A stretch of DNA of 51,580 nt, from positions 1-51,580 of the forward strand of contig NZ_JAAEDL010000035.1 in assembly GCF_018129005.1 (NCBI RefSeq), in the 5' to 3' direction. The DNA is from Neoroseomonas eburnea (GTDB taxonomy: Bacteria > Pseudomonadota > Alphaproteobacteria > Acetobacterales > Acetobacteraceae). The notes under the pieces are model-generated. The model was not told where the DNA came from. It made no database searches and saw only the letters and a program-made list of their open reading frames with translations. The translations under genes and the position numbers were made by a program. Position 1 is the stretch's first letter, and each line of letters opens with the position of its first letter. Shown one piece after another: positions 7,969 to 16,171 of the stretch.

Positions 7969-8901
7969 TCAGCCCGCCGGGGCGTGGGCGCGCTGGACCT
8001 CGGTGCGCGGGGCCTCGGCGCGCTCGGCGTGCAGGACGAAGTCGAAGGTGATCTCGGCGAAGGGCGCGTTCAGGCCCTTGGCGCGCACCTTCTCCGCGTC
8101 ATCGACGCGCCGGACCTCCGGGATCAGGCCGTCGCGCGTCGCAAAGGCGAAGTCGTCGTGCAGGTATTCGTCGCCGTCGATGTTGATCTGAGTCGTCAGC
8201 TTCCGGTAGCCGGGCGCAGTGACGAAGAAGTGGATATGCGCCGGGCGGTGGCCATGGCGGCCGAGCCTGTCCAGCAGCTCCTGCGTCACGCCGTCCGGCG
8301 GGCAGGCATAGCCGGCGGGCAGGATGGAGCGGAAGCGGTAGCGGCCCTCAGCGTCCGTCTCGATGCGGCGACGGAGGTTATACTTCGGCTGCGACGGGTC
8401 GAAGAAGGAATAGCCACCCTTGGTGTTGGCGTGCCAGACATCGACGACCGCACCGGCCACCGGCTTGCCGTCCAGGTCGCGCACCTGGCCTTCCATGAAC
8501 AGGACCTCGCCTTGCTCGGAGCCGTCATCGAGACGGGCCTCGCCCTTGGACAGCGGCGCACCCTCGATCCAGAGCGGGCCTTCGATGGTGCGTGGCGTGC
8601 CGCCCTCGATGCCGGCCTTGCGTTCGGCCTCATCGAGGCGGAGGTCGAGGAAGGTCTCAAGGCCGAGGCCCGGCACCAGGAGGCCGACCTCGTTCGCCTG
8701 GCCGAGACGCGTCAGGTAGGCCATCGCCGACCAGAACTCGTCGGGCTGCACGTCGAAATCCTCGATCGTGCGGAACAGGTCGGACACCACGCGGTGGACG
8801 ATGCGCTTCAGGCGCAGGTCACCTGTCGTGCCGTCCCCCAGGTTGCTGACCTTCATCAGCAGGTCCTTGACGTCCTTGGTCTCGAGAAGGCTCTCGGTCA
8901 T
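7969..8901 (-). CDS. catA: Catechol 1,2-dioxygenase
   Basis: 310 residues, the usual length for an intradiol dioxygenase with an N-terminal helical linker domain (about 1-105). It splits catechol between the hydroxyls to cis,cis-muconate using non-haem Fe(III). All four iron ligands are visible: Y164 in NTKGGYS, Y198 in LPAGYACP, and H222 and H224 in RPAHIHFF. I chose the ATG at 8901 (MTESLLETKDV) because it matches the family N-terminus; the open frame extends much further upstream through benD. It lies 56 bases after benD. Confidence 0.96.
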   Translation of the reverse strand: MTESLLETKDVKDLLMKVSNLGDGTTGDLRLKRIVHRVVSDLFRTIEDFDVQPDEFWSAMAYLTRLGQANEVGLLVPGLGLETFLDLRLDEAERKAGIEGGTPRTIEGPLWIEGAPLSKGEARLDDGSEQGEVLFMEGQVRDLDGKPVAGAVVDVWHANTKGGYSFFDPSQPKYNLRRRIETDAEGRYRFRSILPAGYACPPDGVTQELLDRLGRHGHRPAHIHFFVTAPGYRKLTTQINIDGDEYLHDDFAFATRDGLIPEVRRVDDAEKVRAKGLNAPFAEITFDFVLHAERAEAPRTEVQRAHAPAG

Positions 8902-8957
8902 GTCGTTTTTCCTCCGTGTCGGGGGTGTTCGCCGGGGAGCGGCCCGGCTGCCGTTTC

Positions 8958-9734
8958 TCAGCCGAGGTCGCCGCCAGCCACGGGCAGGGTGACGCCGGTG
9001 ATGTAGGAAGCCTCGTCCGAGGCCAGGAACAGAATCGTCGCTGCCTGCTCGGCGATGGTGCCGTAACGCTTCATCAGCGACGAGGAGACGGTCTGGTCCA
9101 CGACCTCCCGCCACCAGGCGCGCTCCTGCGCATCGGGCTCGGCGCTGTTGCGTGGGATGCGCCGCGGCGGCGCCTCGGTCCCGCCGGGCGCCACGCCACA
9201 GACGCGGATCCCGTGCTCGGCATATTCCATGGCGAGGCAGGCGGTGATGGCGTTCACGCCGCCCTTCGCCGCGGCATAGGGCACGCGGTTGACGCCGCGC
9301 GTGGCGACCGAGGAGACGTTGACAATCACCCCGCCGCCGGTGTCGAGCAGCGCCGGCAGCACCGCGCGGCAGCACCACAGCGTCGGGAAGAGCGAGCGGC
9401 GGATCTCCGCCTCGATCTGCGCTTCCTCGTATTGCGCATAGGGCCGCGCCCAGATCGTGCCACCGACATTGTTCACCACGATGTCGAGGCGCCCGAAGGC
9501 GGCGCGCGCCGTCCCGACGGCCGCGCTGGCGCCCTCATAGCCCTCGAGGTCGGCGGTGACGGCGATGGCGGCGTTGCCGGCCTCTCGGCGCGCCTCTTCC
9601 ACGAGATCCGAGCGGTCCACCAGCGCGACCTGCGCGCCCTCGCGGGCGAGGCGCAGCGCGACCTCGCGGCCGATGCCCTGGGCGGCACCGGTGACCAGCG
9701 CCGCCTTGCCGGCGAAGCGTCCCTCGAAGGTCAT
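8958..9734 (-). CDS. benD: 1,2-dihydroxycyclohexa-3,5-diene-1-carboxylate dehydrogenase
   Basis: 258 residues, a classical short-chain dehydrogenase. The NAD-binding motif TGAAQGIG is at 15-22, NNVGG follows, catalytic Ser is in VSSVATRG and YAAAK supplies Tyr and Lys. BenD oxidises and decarboxylates the benzoate cis-diol to catechol with NAD+. WARPYAQYEEAQIEAEIRRSLFPTLWCCRAVLP is typical of the BenD/XylL branch only in its early part, which I cite as WARPYAQYEEAQI. Its ATG overlaps the benC stop (ATGA, 9731-9734), indicating translational coupling. Confidence 0.93.
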   Translation of the reverse strand: MTFEGRFAGKAALVTGAAQGIGREVALRLAREGAQVALVDRSDLVEEARREAGNAAIAVTADLEGYEGASAAVGTARAAFGRLDIVVNNVGGTIWARPYAQYEEAQIEAEIRRSLFPTLWCCRAVLPALLDTGGGVIVNVSSVATRGVNRVPYAAAKGGVNAITACLAMEYAEHGIRVCGVAPGGTEAPPRRIPRNSAEPDAQERAWWREVVDQTVSSSLMKRYGTIAEQAATILFLASDEASYITGVTLPVAGGDLG

Positions 9735-10759
9735 GCTGCCCTCCGCGGCGCATCGATGGGTGCGCTCGGGGAGAACTTCTCGTAGTGGAACGCGGCCGGC
9801 GTGACGCCCTGGCCTGCGAGCCAGCCGCGCACGGCGTCGACCATCGGCGGCGGGCCGCAGAGATAGATATCGACATCGCCGCCGTTCAGGTGCGCGGGCT
9901 CGACATGCGCTGTCACGTAGCCCCTGCGCGGATGCGTGCTGCCCTCGGCCGCGACGGTTGTCGCGAAGGTGAAGCCTGGGATGCGCGCTGCGTAGTCCTC
10001 GAGCCGCGATATCTCGACCAGGTCCGCGTCGTTCGTCACGCCATAGACGAGGTGCACCGGCTGCGCACAGCCGCTCCCGGCAAGCCTGCCGAGCATGGAC
10101 AGGAAGGGCGCCAGCCCGGTGCCGCCGGCGAGCAGCAGCAGCGGCCGCTGCACGTCGCGCAGGTAGAAGGAGCCGGACGGGCCGGTGATCTCCAGCATCG
10201 CGCCGGGTGTGGCGGCCTCCCGCAGCCAGGTGCTCATAAGCCCGCCCGGGATGTCGCGCACGAGGAAGGAGAGCGCCTCGGCCCCCGGTGCGGAGCTGAA
10301 GGAATAGGCGCGCCGCTGCTCGGTCCCCGGCACCCGCACGCTGACATATTGCCCCGGCAGAAATGCGAGATCCGTCGGCGCATCCAGCGCGAAAGCGATG
10401 GAGGTCTCTGACAGCCGGGCGACCGAGCGCAGGGCAACCTCGAAGGATTGCGGCCTGGTCTTGCAGGCGGTCGAGGCTGCGGGGATGGCGACGACGAGGT
10501 CGGTCTTCGGCCGCACCTGGCAGGCCAGGGCGAGGCCTTCCGCGGCCTCCTCCTCGGTCAGCGCGTCCTCGATGTAGAACCCGCCGTCGTAGCGGCCGGA
10601 TTCCACGCGGCATTTGCAGGTGCCGCAGGCGCCGTCCCGGCAGTCGAGCGGGATGTTGATGCCGAGGCGGTAGGAGGCGTCGGCGATCGTCTCGCCGTCC
10701 CGCGCATCGATGAAGCGCGTGACGCCATCCTCGAAGTTGAGCGCGATGCTGTGGGTCAT
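9731..10759 (-). CDS. benC: Benzoate 1,2-dioxygenase reductase (electron transfer component)
   Basis: 342 residues. The N-terminal plant-type [2Fe-2S] domain has Cys40, Cys45, Cys48 and Cys80 (CRDGACGTCKC and LALAC). The FAD domain contains RAYSFSS and the NADH domain GGTGLAPF and CGPPPMVDA. BenC passes electrons from NADH through FAD and its iron-sulphur cluster to the BenAB oxygenase. I chose the ATG at 10759 (MTHSIALNF), since the 12 residues of the longer frame are not family-like. It sits 10 bases after benB and overlaps benD by 4 bases. Confidence 0.95.
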   Translation of the reverse strand: MTHSIALNFEDGVTRFIDARDGETIADASYRLGINIPLDCRDGACGTCKCRVESGRYDGGFYIEDALTEEEAAEGLALACQVRPKTDLVVAIPAASTACKTRPQSFEVALRSVARLSETSIAFALDAPTDLAFLPGQYVSVRVPGTEQRRAYSFSSAPGAEALSFLVRDIPGGLMSTWLREAATPGAMLEITGPSGSFYLRDVQRPLLLLAGGTGLAPFLSMLGRLAGSGCAQPVHLVYGVTNDADLVEISRLEDYAARIPGFTFATTVAAEGSTHPRRGYVTAHVEPAHLNGGDVDIYLCGPPPMVDAVRGWLAGQGVTPAAFHYEKFSPSAPIDAPRRAA

Positions 10760-10769
10760 GGCTGCGCGC

Positions 10770-11291
10770 TCAGACGTGATAGATGTCGATGACATGGTGG
10801 ATGTAGTCGTTCTTGAGGACGACCTTCTTCCGCCGGATCAGCGGCGCCTCTCCCGTCGTGTCGATGGTGTAGAAGGAGGTGCCGTAGTAGGTGTCCGTCG
10901 TCCTGTAGCGGTAGCTCTGCGTCAGCCAATTGCAGCGCAGCTTCACCAGGCCGCCGACATTCTCCAGGATCTCGACGTTGGTGACGCTGTGCAGCGTGCG
11001 GGGCTCGGGCAGGCTGGTGGCGCTGGACCGCTCCGTGCGGATGCGGAAGACGCGATCCTCGAGCCCGCCACGGTCGCCGTACCAGATCAGCGAGATCTCG
11101 GTCTGCGGATCCTCGGTCAGCCGGTCGTCGTCGTCCCAGGACGGCATCCAGAACTCGACGTCCGGCGCGTAGAGCGCGAGCCAGGCATCCCAGTCCCGGT
11201 CATCCAGGAAGCGGGCCTCGCGGTAAAGGAACTGCTCCGCGTCGTGCAGCGTGAAGGAGGCGCGGGCGGCGGCTTCGATCGTGGCGGACAT
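10770..11291 (-). CDS. benB: Benzoate 1,2-dioxygenase small (beta) subunit
   Basis: 173 residues, with the cone-shaped SnoaL/NTF2-like fold of ring-hydroxylating dioxygenase beta subunits. Family landmarks are EQFLYREARFLDDRDWDAW near the start, LYAPDVEFWMPSW, SLIWYGDRGGLEDRVFR and RSYRYR-like SYRYRTTDTYYG. The subunit stabilises the alpha3beta3 hexamer and has no cofactor. I chose the ATG at 11291 (MSATIEAAAR). benA ends 11 bases upstream. Confidence 0.95.
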   Translation of the reverse strand: MSATIEAAARASFTLHDAEQFLYREARFLDDRDWDAWLALYAPDVEFWMPSWDDDDRLTEDPQTEISLIWYGDRGGLEDRVFRIRTERSSATSLPEPRTLHSVTNVEILENVGGLVKLRCNWLTQSYRYRTTDTYYGTSFYTIDTTGEAPLIRRKKVVLKNDYIHHVIDIYHV

Positions 11292-11302
11292 GGCGCGTCT
11301 CC

Positions 11303-12646
11303 TCAGCCCTTGTTCTCTTCGGCAAGGGCGCGCTGCATCGCCTCCTGCCAGTACTTGTGCTGCACGACGAAGAGGCCCTCGTCCTCGGTCTTCACGCCGC
11401 TCATCAGAGGCTCGAGGCCGATTGCCTTCGCGGCCGCGTCCGGCCCCTGGATCCAGTGGCCGGAGCCACGGCACATGTCGTTCCAGCGCGCGGCGCGGGC
11501 CATCATGGACATCTGGCAGGCGCGGAATTCCTCGAGGTCGTCCGGCGTCGCCATGCCGGAGGCGTTGAAGAAGTCCTCGTACTGGCGGATGCGGCGGGCG
11601 CGTGCCTCGGGTGTCTCGCCCTTCGGCGCGATGCAGTAGATCGTCACCTCGGTCTTATCGACCGCGATCGGCCGATAGGTGCGGATCTGCGAGGAGAACT
11701 GATCCATCAGGTAGACATTGGGGTAGAGGCAGAGGTTGCGGCTGCGCCCGACCATCCAGTCCGCGCGCGCCTGGCCGAACTGCGCGGCAAGCTCCTCGCG
11801 GCGGTCCCAGTTGGGCCGGTCCTCAGGGTTCGCCCAGTTGGTCCAGAGCAGCAGGTGTCCGTGCTCGAAGGAGTAGAAGCCGCCGCCCTGCTTGGCCCAG
11901 CCGCCGGCGCTCATCGCCCGCGTCTTGTCCTCGCGCTCGCTCTCCTTGCGGCGGCTGGTGGTCGCCGCGTAGTTCCAGTGCACGGCGGTGACGTGATAGC
12001 CGTCGGCGCCGTTCTCGGTCTGCAGCTTCCAGTTGCCGTCGTAGACATAGGTGGAGGAGCCGCGCAGCACCTCGAGCCCGTCCAGCGACTGGTCCACGAT
12101 CAGGTCGATGATCTTCGCCGCCTCGCCCAGGTGCTCGGCCAGCGGCTTCACGTCGGGATTCAGGCTGCCGAAGAGGAAGCCGCGGTAGTTCTCGAAGCGC
12201 GCGACCTTGGTCAGGTCGTGGCTGCCGTCCTTGTTGAAGGCCTCCGGGTAGCCCGCGCCCTCGGGGTCCTTCACCTTCAGCAGCTTGCCCGAATTGTTGA
12301 AGGTCCAGCCGTGGAAGGGGCAGGTGTAGGTGGACTTGTTGCCGCGCTTGTGGCGGCAGAGCATCGCGCCGCGGTGGCTGCAGGCGTTGACGAAGGCGTT
12401 CAGCTCGCCCTGGCGGTTGCGCGCGATGAAGATCGGCTGCCGGCCCATCCAGGTGGTGAAGTAGTCGTTGGCGTTCGGGATCTGGCTCTCATGCGCCAGG
12501 TAGATCCAGTTGCCCTCGAAGATGTGCTTCATCTCGAGCTCGAAGAGCCCGGGATCGGTGAAGATGTCGCGGGCGACGCGGAAGACGCCCTTGGCGGCAT
12601 CGTCCTCGAGCGCCTGGTCCACGGTGGTCTGGATGCTGTCGAGCAA
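11303..12646 (-). CDS. benA: Benzoate 1,2-dioxygenase large (alpha) subunit
   Basis: 447 residues. The Rieske [2Fe-2S] ligands are C89 and H91 (CSHRGAML) and C109 and H112 (CPFHGW). The mononuclear iron site has H218 and H223 in GYHVTAVH, with D215 as the bridging Asp. BenAB adds O2 across carbons 1 and 2 of benzoate. The start is a TTG at 12646: AGGAGG sits 6 bases upstream and the product then begins MLDSIQ, as BenA proteins do. An upstream ATG in the same frame would run through the ferredoxin gene. benA follows the Bfd-like gene by 17 bases. Confidence 0.95.
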   Translation of the reverse strand: MLDSIQTTVDQALEDDAAKGVFRVARDIFTDPGLFELEMKHIFEGNWIYLAHESQIPNANDYFTTWMGRQPIFIARNRQGELNAFVNACSHRGAMLCRHKRGNKSTYTCPFHGWTFNNSGKLLKVKDPEGAGYPEAFNKDGSHDLTKVARFENYRGFLFGSLNPDVKPLAEHLGEAAKIIDLIVDQSLDGLEVLRGSSTYVYDGNWKLQTENGADGYHVTAVHWNYAATTSRRKESEREDKTRAMSAGGWAKQGGGFYSFEHGHLLLWTNWANPEDRPNWDRREELAAQFGQARADWMVGRSRNLCLYPNVYLMDQFSSQIRTYRPIAVDKTEVTIYCIAPKGETPEARARRIRQYEDFFNASGMATPDDLEEFRACQMSMMARAARWNDMCRGSGHWIQGPDAAAKAIGLEPLMSGVKTEDEGLFVVQHKYWQEAMQRALAEENKG

Positions 12647-12663
12647 GGTCGTCCTCCTGGTGC

Positions 12664-12843
12664 TTACTTGTCGGTTGGCGCGGCGAGGCCGGCGTGGATG
12701 ATGTCGCGCAGCTCGGCGGCGCAGGTGCCACACTGGGCGCGGCAGCCGCAGGCGGCGTAGGTATCGGAAGGGCGGCGGGCGCCAGCGCGGATGGCGTCGC
12801 GGATCTGGCCGTCCGTCAGGACGTTGCAGTGGCAGATGATCAT
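12664..12843 (-). CDS. Bfd-type (2Fe-2S)-binding ferredoxin-like protein
   Basis: 59 residues. It begins [18 protein letters not shown] and has [10 protein letters not shown] near the middle, the BFD-like [2Fe-2S] fold of bacterioferritin-associated ferredoxin. Cys4, Cys6, Cys38 and Cys41 fit the C-x-C...C-x2-C pattern; C32 and C34 are extra. Bfd reduces iron stored in bacterioferritin, and related domains act as electron-transfer modules. It is the first gene of the ben/cat operon, 17 bases before benA. BenC already carries its own iron-sulphur domain, so its job here is unclear; supplying iron or electrons to BenA or CatA is inference. I start at the ATG at 12843, not the in-frame ATG at 12870. 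Confidence 0.85.
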   Translation of the reverse strand: MIICHCNVLTDGQIRDAIRAGARRPSDTYAACGCRAQCGTCAAELRDIIHAGLAAPTDK

Positions 12844-12995
12844 CGCCGGCGCCTCAGCCGCGTGCGGCAAGGGACTGTGATGCTTGGCTTCTGCGGCGCC
12901 TGGGGCGCTTGTGGTTCAGGGACATTTCACTTCCTCCGTCCCCGCCACATCGCACCTTCAAAAACTTCAAATCCAAGACTAAAAGGGTAACAATC

Positions 12996-13010
12996 ATACC
13001 TGGGAGGTAT
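12996..13010. promoter_or_regulatory. BenM/CatM-type operator box
   Basis: A perfect ATAC-N7-GTAT dyad lies between the divergent ferredoxin/ben operon and the LysR gene, 3 bases before the proposed regulator start. This is the recognition sequence established for BenM and CatM in Acinetobacter benzoate and catechol genes. Its position fits activation of the leftward operon and autorepression of the regulator, whose Shine-Dalgarno sequence it overlaps. I could not see a clear secondary site. Confidence 0.75.
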
Positions 13011-13013
13011 CGC

Positions 13014-13922
13014 CTGGAATCGCGGCAGCTCCGCTACTTCGTGACCGTGGCGCGCGAGCGGAACTTCACCCGCGCGGCAGAGAAGCTGCATATCGCGCAG
13101 CCGCCGTTGTCACGACAGATCCAGGCGCTGGAGGAGGAGTTCGGCGTCGAGCTGTTCGATCGTGCCAGCCGCCCCTTGGCCATGACGGAAGCCGGGCGGC
13201 TGCTCTTCGACCAGGCAGTGCTCGTGCTCGAGCGCATGGATGAGATGAAGTCGATGCTGCGCCGCCTGCGGGAGGCCGAGTTGCAGCGCTTCCGCATCGG
13301 CTTCGTCGCGTCGACGCTCTACGGCTACCTGCCGGAGGTGATCCGCCGGTATCGCGTGACGCGGCCGAATGTCGACCTCACCCTGCTCGAGCTCACGACG
13401 ATCGAGCAGATCGCCGCGCTGAAGGAAGGGCGCATCGATGTCGGCTTCGGGCGCATCCGATTCGATGACCCCGCGGTCCAGCAGACGTTGCTGCGCAACG
13501 AGAGGCTGAGCGTGGCGCTGCCGCTGCAGCATCCGCTCGCGTCGCGGATGGACGCGATTAGATTGAGGGAACTCGCGAGTGATGTGCTTGTCGTCTATCC
13601 GATGGCACCACGGCCAAGCTACGCAGACCAGGTGCTTGGGCTGTATCGGGCCAAGGAGGTAAAGCCCGCGCTGGTTCGCGAGGTGCGGGAGTTGCAGACA
13701 GCGCTCGGCCTCGTGGCGGCGGAAGCCGGCATCTGCCTTGTTCCGGCCTCGGTCGAGCGGCTGCGCCGGGACAACGTGGTCTACCGGGCGCTCGACGAGC
13801 CGGATGCGGTGACGCCTGTGATCATGAGCACGCGGAAGGGTGACCGTTCCGTCGAGATCGGCCATGTGCTGCGACTAGTGAAGGAGATGTACCGGAAGGA
13901 GGGTATCGCCTTCGGTGCGTAA
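13014..13922 (+). CDS. LysR-type regulator of the ben/cat operon (BenM/CatM-like)
   Basis: 302 residues from the proposed CTG start. The winged helix-turn-helix is at about 3-62 (LRYFVTVARERNFTRAAEKL, IAQPPLSRQIQALEEE), followed by a periplasmic-binding-like effector domain. BenM and CatM begin with a very similar segment, are about 304 residues long and respond to muconate and/or benzoate. The start is unusual: the family N-terminus begins exactly at CTG 13014, which has GGGAGG 6-7 bases upstream. The only in-frame ATG (12909) would add 35 residues that do not look like protein. The divergent operon and the ATAC-N7-GTAT box support its role as activator. Confidence 0.9.
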   Translation: MESRQLRYFVTVARERNFTRAAEKLHIAQPPLSRQIQALEEEFGVELFDRASRPLAMTEAGRLLFDQAVLVLERMDEMKSMLRRLREAELQRFRIGFVASTLYGYLPEVIRRYRVTRPNVDLTLLELTTIEQIAALKEGRIDVGFGRIRFDDPAVQQTLLRNERLSVALPLQHPLASRMDAIRLRELASDVLVVYPMAPRPSYADQVLGLYRAKEVKPALVREVRELQTALGLVAAEAGICLVPASVERLRRDNVVYRALDEPDAVTPVIMSTRKGDRSVEIGHVLRLVKEMYRKEGIAFGA

Positions 13923-14003
13923 TCCAACGCCTTGTCGGAGCGTCGCGGAGCGGCCACGCTGCCTTTGCGTTCCGGAGAAAGTTGGCTCCCGGTTCCCACC
14001 GCT

Positions 14004-14255
14004 ACGCCACCCAGAGATACATAGGTTTCCGGCCCTTAACCTCCGGTCGTCTGTTTGCCTGTTTTCGGCTTGTTTGCCGCTTTCGCCGCCCGGGTCGCGC
14101 GGCCGGTCACCCCGCTGAAGCGGCGAGCATTGCCGCCCGCCTCGGCCTCGGCGATCATGGAGCCGAACGCGTCCTCAAGCGCTTCCTGGGCCGCCTCAGC
14201 CAGGGGCAGGTGCTGCACTCCGTCGAGGTGGAGCTCTAGGTTCTTGTCGCTGGTG
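14004..14255. repeat. Direct repeat copy 2 (integrase 3' end)
   Basis: The second copy of the repeat at 1318-1568, in the same orientation 12,686 bases away. It stops abruptly at ctggtg (14255), after which the sequence is unrelated. Together the copies frame the dadA remnant, the ben/cat operon and its regulator. Confidence 0.85.
14036..14255 (-). pseudogene. Tyrosine recombinase, extreme C-terminal fragment
   Basis: About 72 residues matching the end of the fragment at 1335-1830: TSDKNLELHLDGVQHLPLAE, EALEDAFGSMIAEAEA and a Lys/Ala-rich tail. The catalytic HxxR and GH boxes are missing and the expected Tyr is His in NLELHL, so it is non-functional. The frame stops with TAA at 14036, earlier than in copy 1. 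It is probably the leftover of a related but separate integrase gene. Confidence 0.75.
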
Positions 14256-14403
14256 CTCGCGCGACGCTTCCTCACGGTCATCCGGTCGGTACAGATGCTT
14301 GCGCTGGAGGGGCCCTCCGCCCCGTCGAGACAGAATGGGGTGCTCGTGCGGCCGCGCCGCGGGAACTGCCTTGCACCGCCTTCCCGGGCAAGGCCGGGCG
14401 GGC

Positions 14404-14422
14404 GGAGGCGCCTCGCGCCTCC
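14404..14422 (-). terminator. Hairpin downstream of the ABC-F gene
   Basis: GGAGGCGC-CTC-GCGCCTCC forms a perfect 8-base-pair stem 31 bases after the ABC-F stop codon. There is no T-run, so it is a terminator candidate or an mRNA 3'-end stabiliser rather than a proven intrinsic terminator. Confidence 0.4.
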
Positions 14423-14453
14423 CGTCCTCCACCAGGATGACGGAGGCGGTGCC

Positions 14454-16076
14454 TCAGCCGTGCAGGCCCGGCGCCTCCTGGCCCGTGCGCGCGACGTATT
14501 CCGTATAGCCGCCGCCGTACTGGTGGATGCCCTCCGGCGTCAGTTCCAGCACCCGGTTGGACAGCGCGGCGAGGAAGTGCCGGTCGTGCGAGACGAAGAG
14601 CATGGTGCCCTCGTACTGCGACAGCGCCGTGATCAGCATCTCCTTCGTCGCCATGTCGAGGTGGTTGGTCGGCTCGTCGAGCACGAGGAAGTTGGGCGGG
14701 TCATACAGCATCATCGCCATGACCAGCCGGGCCTTCTCCCCGCCCGACAGGACGCGGCACCTCTTCTCCACATCGTCGCCGGAGAAGCCGAAGCAGCCGG
14801 CGAGCGCGCGCAGCGAACCCTGCCCGGCGCGGGGGAAGGCGTCCTCCAGCGTCTCGAAGACGGTGCGCTCGCCGTCCAGCAATTCCATGGCGTGCTGCGC
14901 GAAGTAGCCCATCTTCACGCTGCCGCCGAGCGAGACGCTCCCCTCGTCCGGCTCCGTCGCGCCGGCGACCAGCTTCAGCAGCGTGGACTTGCCCGCGCCG
15001 TTGGTGCCGAGCACGCAGCAGCGCTCCTTGCGGCGGATCAGGAAGTCCAGCCCTTCGTAGATCACCCTGCTCCCGTAGCGCTTGTGGACGTTCCGGAGGT
15101 TCGCCACGTCATCCCCCGACCGCGGCGCCGGCGGGAAGTCGAAAGTGACCGTCTGGCGGCGCTTCGGCGGTTCGACCCGGTCGATCTTCTCGAGCTTCTT
15201 CACGCGGCTCTGCACCTGGGCCGCGTGGGAGGCGCGCGCCTTGAAGCGCTCGATGAACCTGATCTCCTTCGCCAGCATCGCCTGCTGGCGCTCGAACTGC
15301 GCCTGCTGCTGCTGCTCGTTCAGCGCGCGCTGCTGCTCGTAGAATTCGTAGTTGCCGGAGTAGGCGGTCAGCGTGCCGCCATCGATCTCGATCACCTTGC
15401 CGATGATGCGGTTCATGAATTCGCGGTCGTGCGAGGTCATCAGCAGCGCGCCCTCGTAGCCGGCGAGGAACTGCTCCAGCCAGATCAGGCTTTCGAGGTC
15501 GAGGTGGTTGCTCGGCTCGTCCAGCAGCATGACGTCGGGGCGCATCAGCAGGATGCGGGCGAGCGCGACGCGCATCTTCCAGCCGCCGGAGAGGGCGCCG
15601 ACGTCGCCCTCCATCATCTCCTGGCTGAAGCCGAGGCCGGCCAGGACCTCGCGCGCCCGGCTCTCCAGCGCATAGCCGCCCAGCTCCTCGAAGCGGCCCT
15701 GCACCTCGCCGAAGCGCTCGAGGATCTGCTCCATCTCCCCGGCCCGGTCCGGATCGGCGAGGGCGGCCTCCAGCTCCTGCAGCTCGGCGGCCACGACACT
15801 GACGTCGCCGGCGCCGTCCATCACCTCGGAAACGGCGCTGCGGCCCGACATCTCGCCCACATCCTGGCTGAAGAAGCCGATGCTGACCCCCCGATCGACC
15901 AGGACCAGGCCCTCATCGGGTTGTTCCTGCCCCGTGATCATCCGGAAGAGCGTCGTCTTGCCGGCCCCGTTGGGACCGACGAGGCCGACCTTCTCTCCTT
16001 TCTGAAGCGCCGCCGAGGCCTCGATGAAGAGGATCTGCTGGCCGTTCTGCTTGGTGATGTTGTCGAGGCGGATCAT
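14454..16076 (-). CDS. ABC-F family ATPase (YbiT/Uup-like)
   Basis: 540 residues with two ATP-binding cassettes and no membrane segments, the ABC-F layout. Cassette 1 has Walker A GPNGAGKT (34-41), signature LSGGWKMR and Walker B VMLLDEPSNHLDL. Cassette 2 has GTNGAGKST, LSGGEKAR and FLVLDEPTNHLDM. The linker is charged and Gln-rich (NEQQQQAQFERQQAM), as in the P-site tRNA-interacting motif. ABC-F proteins act on the ribosome, relieving stalls or, in some members, giving antibiotic protection. Length and motif set best match YbiT; the exact subfamily is uncertain. It stands alone, with the integrase remnant downstream. Confidence 0.9.
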   Translation of the reverse strand: MIRLDNITKQNGQQILFIEASAALQKGEKVGLVGPNGAGKTTLFRMITGQEQPDEGLVLVDRGVSIGFFSQDVGEMSGRSAVSEVMDGAGDVSVVAAELQELEAALADPDRAGEMEQILERFGEVQGRFEELGGYALESRAREVLAGLGFSQEMMEGDVGALSGGWKMRVALARILLMRPDVMLLDEPSNHLDLESLIWLEQFLAGYEGALLMTSHDREFMNRIIGKVIEIDGGTLTAYSGNYEFYEQQRALNEQQQQAQFERQQAMLAKEIRFIERFKARASHAAQVQSRVKKLEKIDRVEPPKRRQTVTFDFPPAPRSGDDVANLRNVHKRYGSRVIYEGLDFLIRRKERCCVLGTNGAGKSTLLKLVAGATEPDEGSVSLGGSVKMGYFAQHAMELLDGERTVFETLEDAFPRAGQGSLRALAGCFGFSGDDVEKRCRVLSGGEKARLVMAMMLYDPPNFLVLDEPTNHLDMATKEMLITALSQYEGTMLFVSHDRHFLAALSNRVLELTPEGIHQYGGGYTEYVARTGQEAPGLHG

Positions 16077-16171
16077 GTGAAGGCGGGGCTTGGGACAGTT
16101 GCGGCGCGCTTATGCCACGCGCGCGCCCCGAGGACAGGCCCCGCCGATCGCCCCGCCCGCGGGCCTCGCCG

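Noticed and set aside
12909..13013. ATG 12909 as the LysR start
   Set aside because: It adds 35 residues with no similarity to LysR N-termini and would place the operator inside coding sequence; the CTG at 13014 has a better ribosome binding site and family fit.
13970..14012. Possible tRNA 3' end as the integration target (GGTTCCCACC)
   Set aside because: No acceptor stem, anticodon arm or full cloverleaf can be built around it on either strand.
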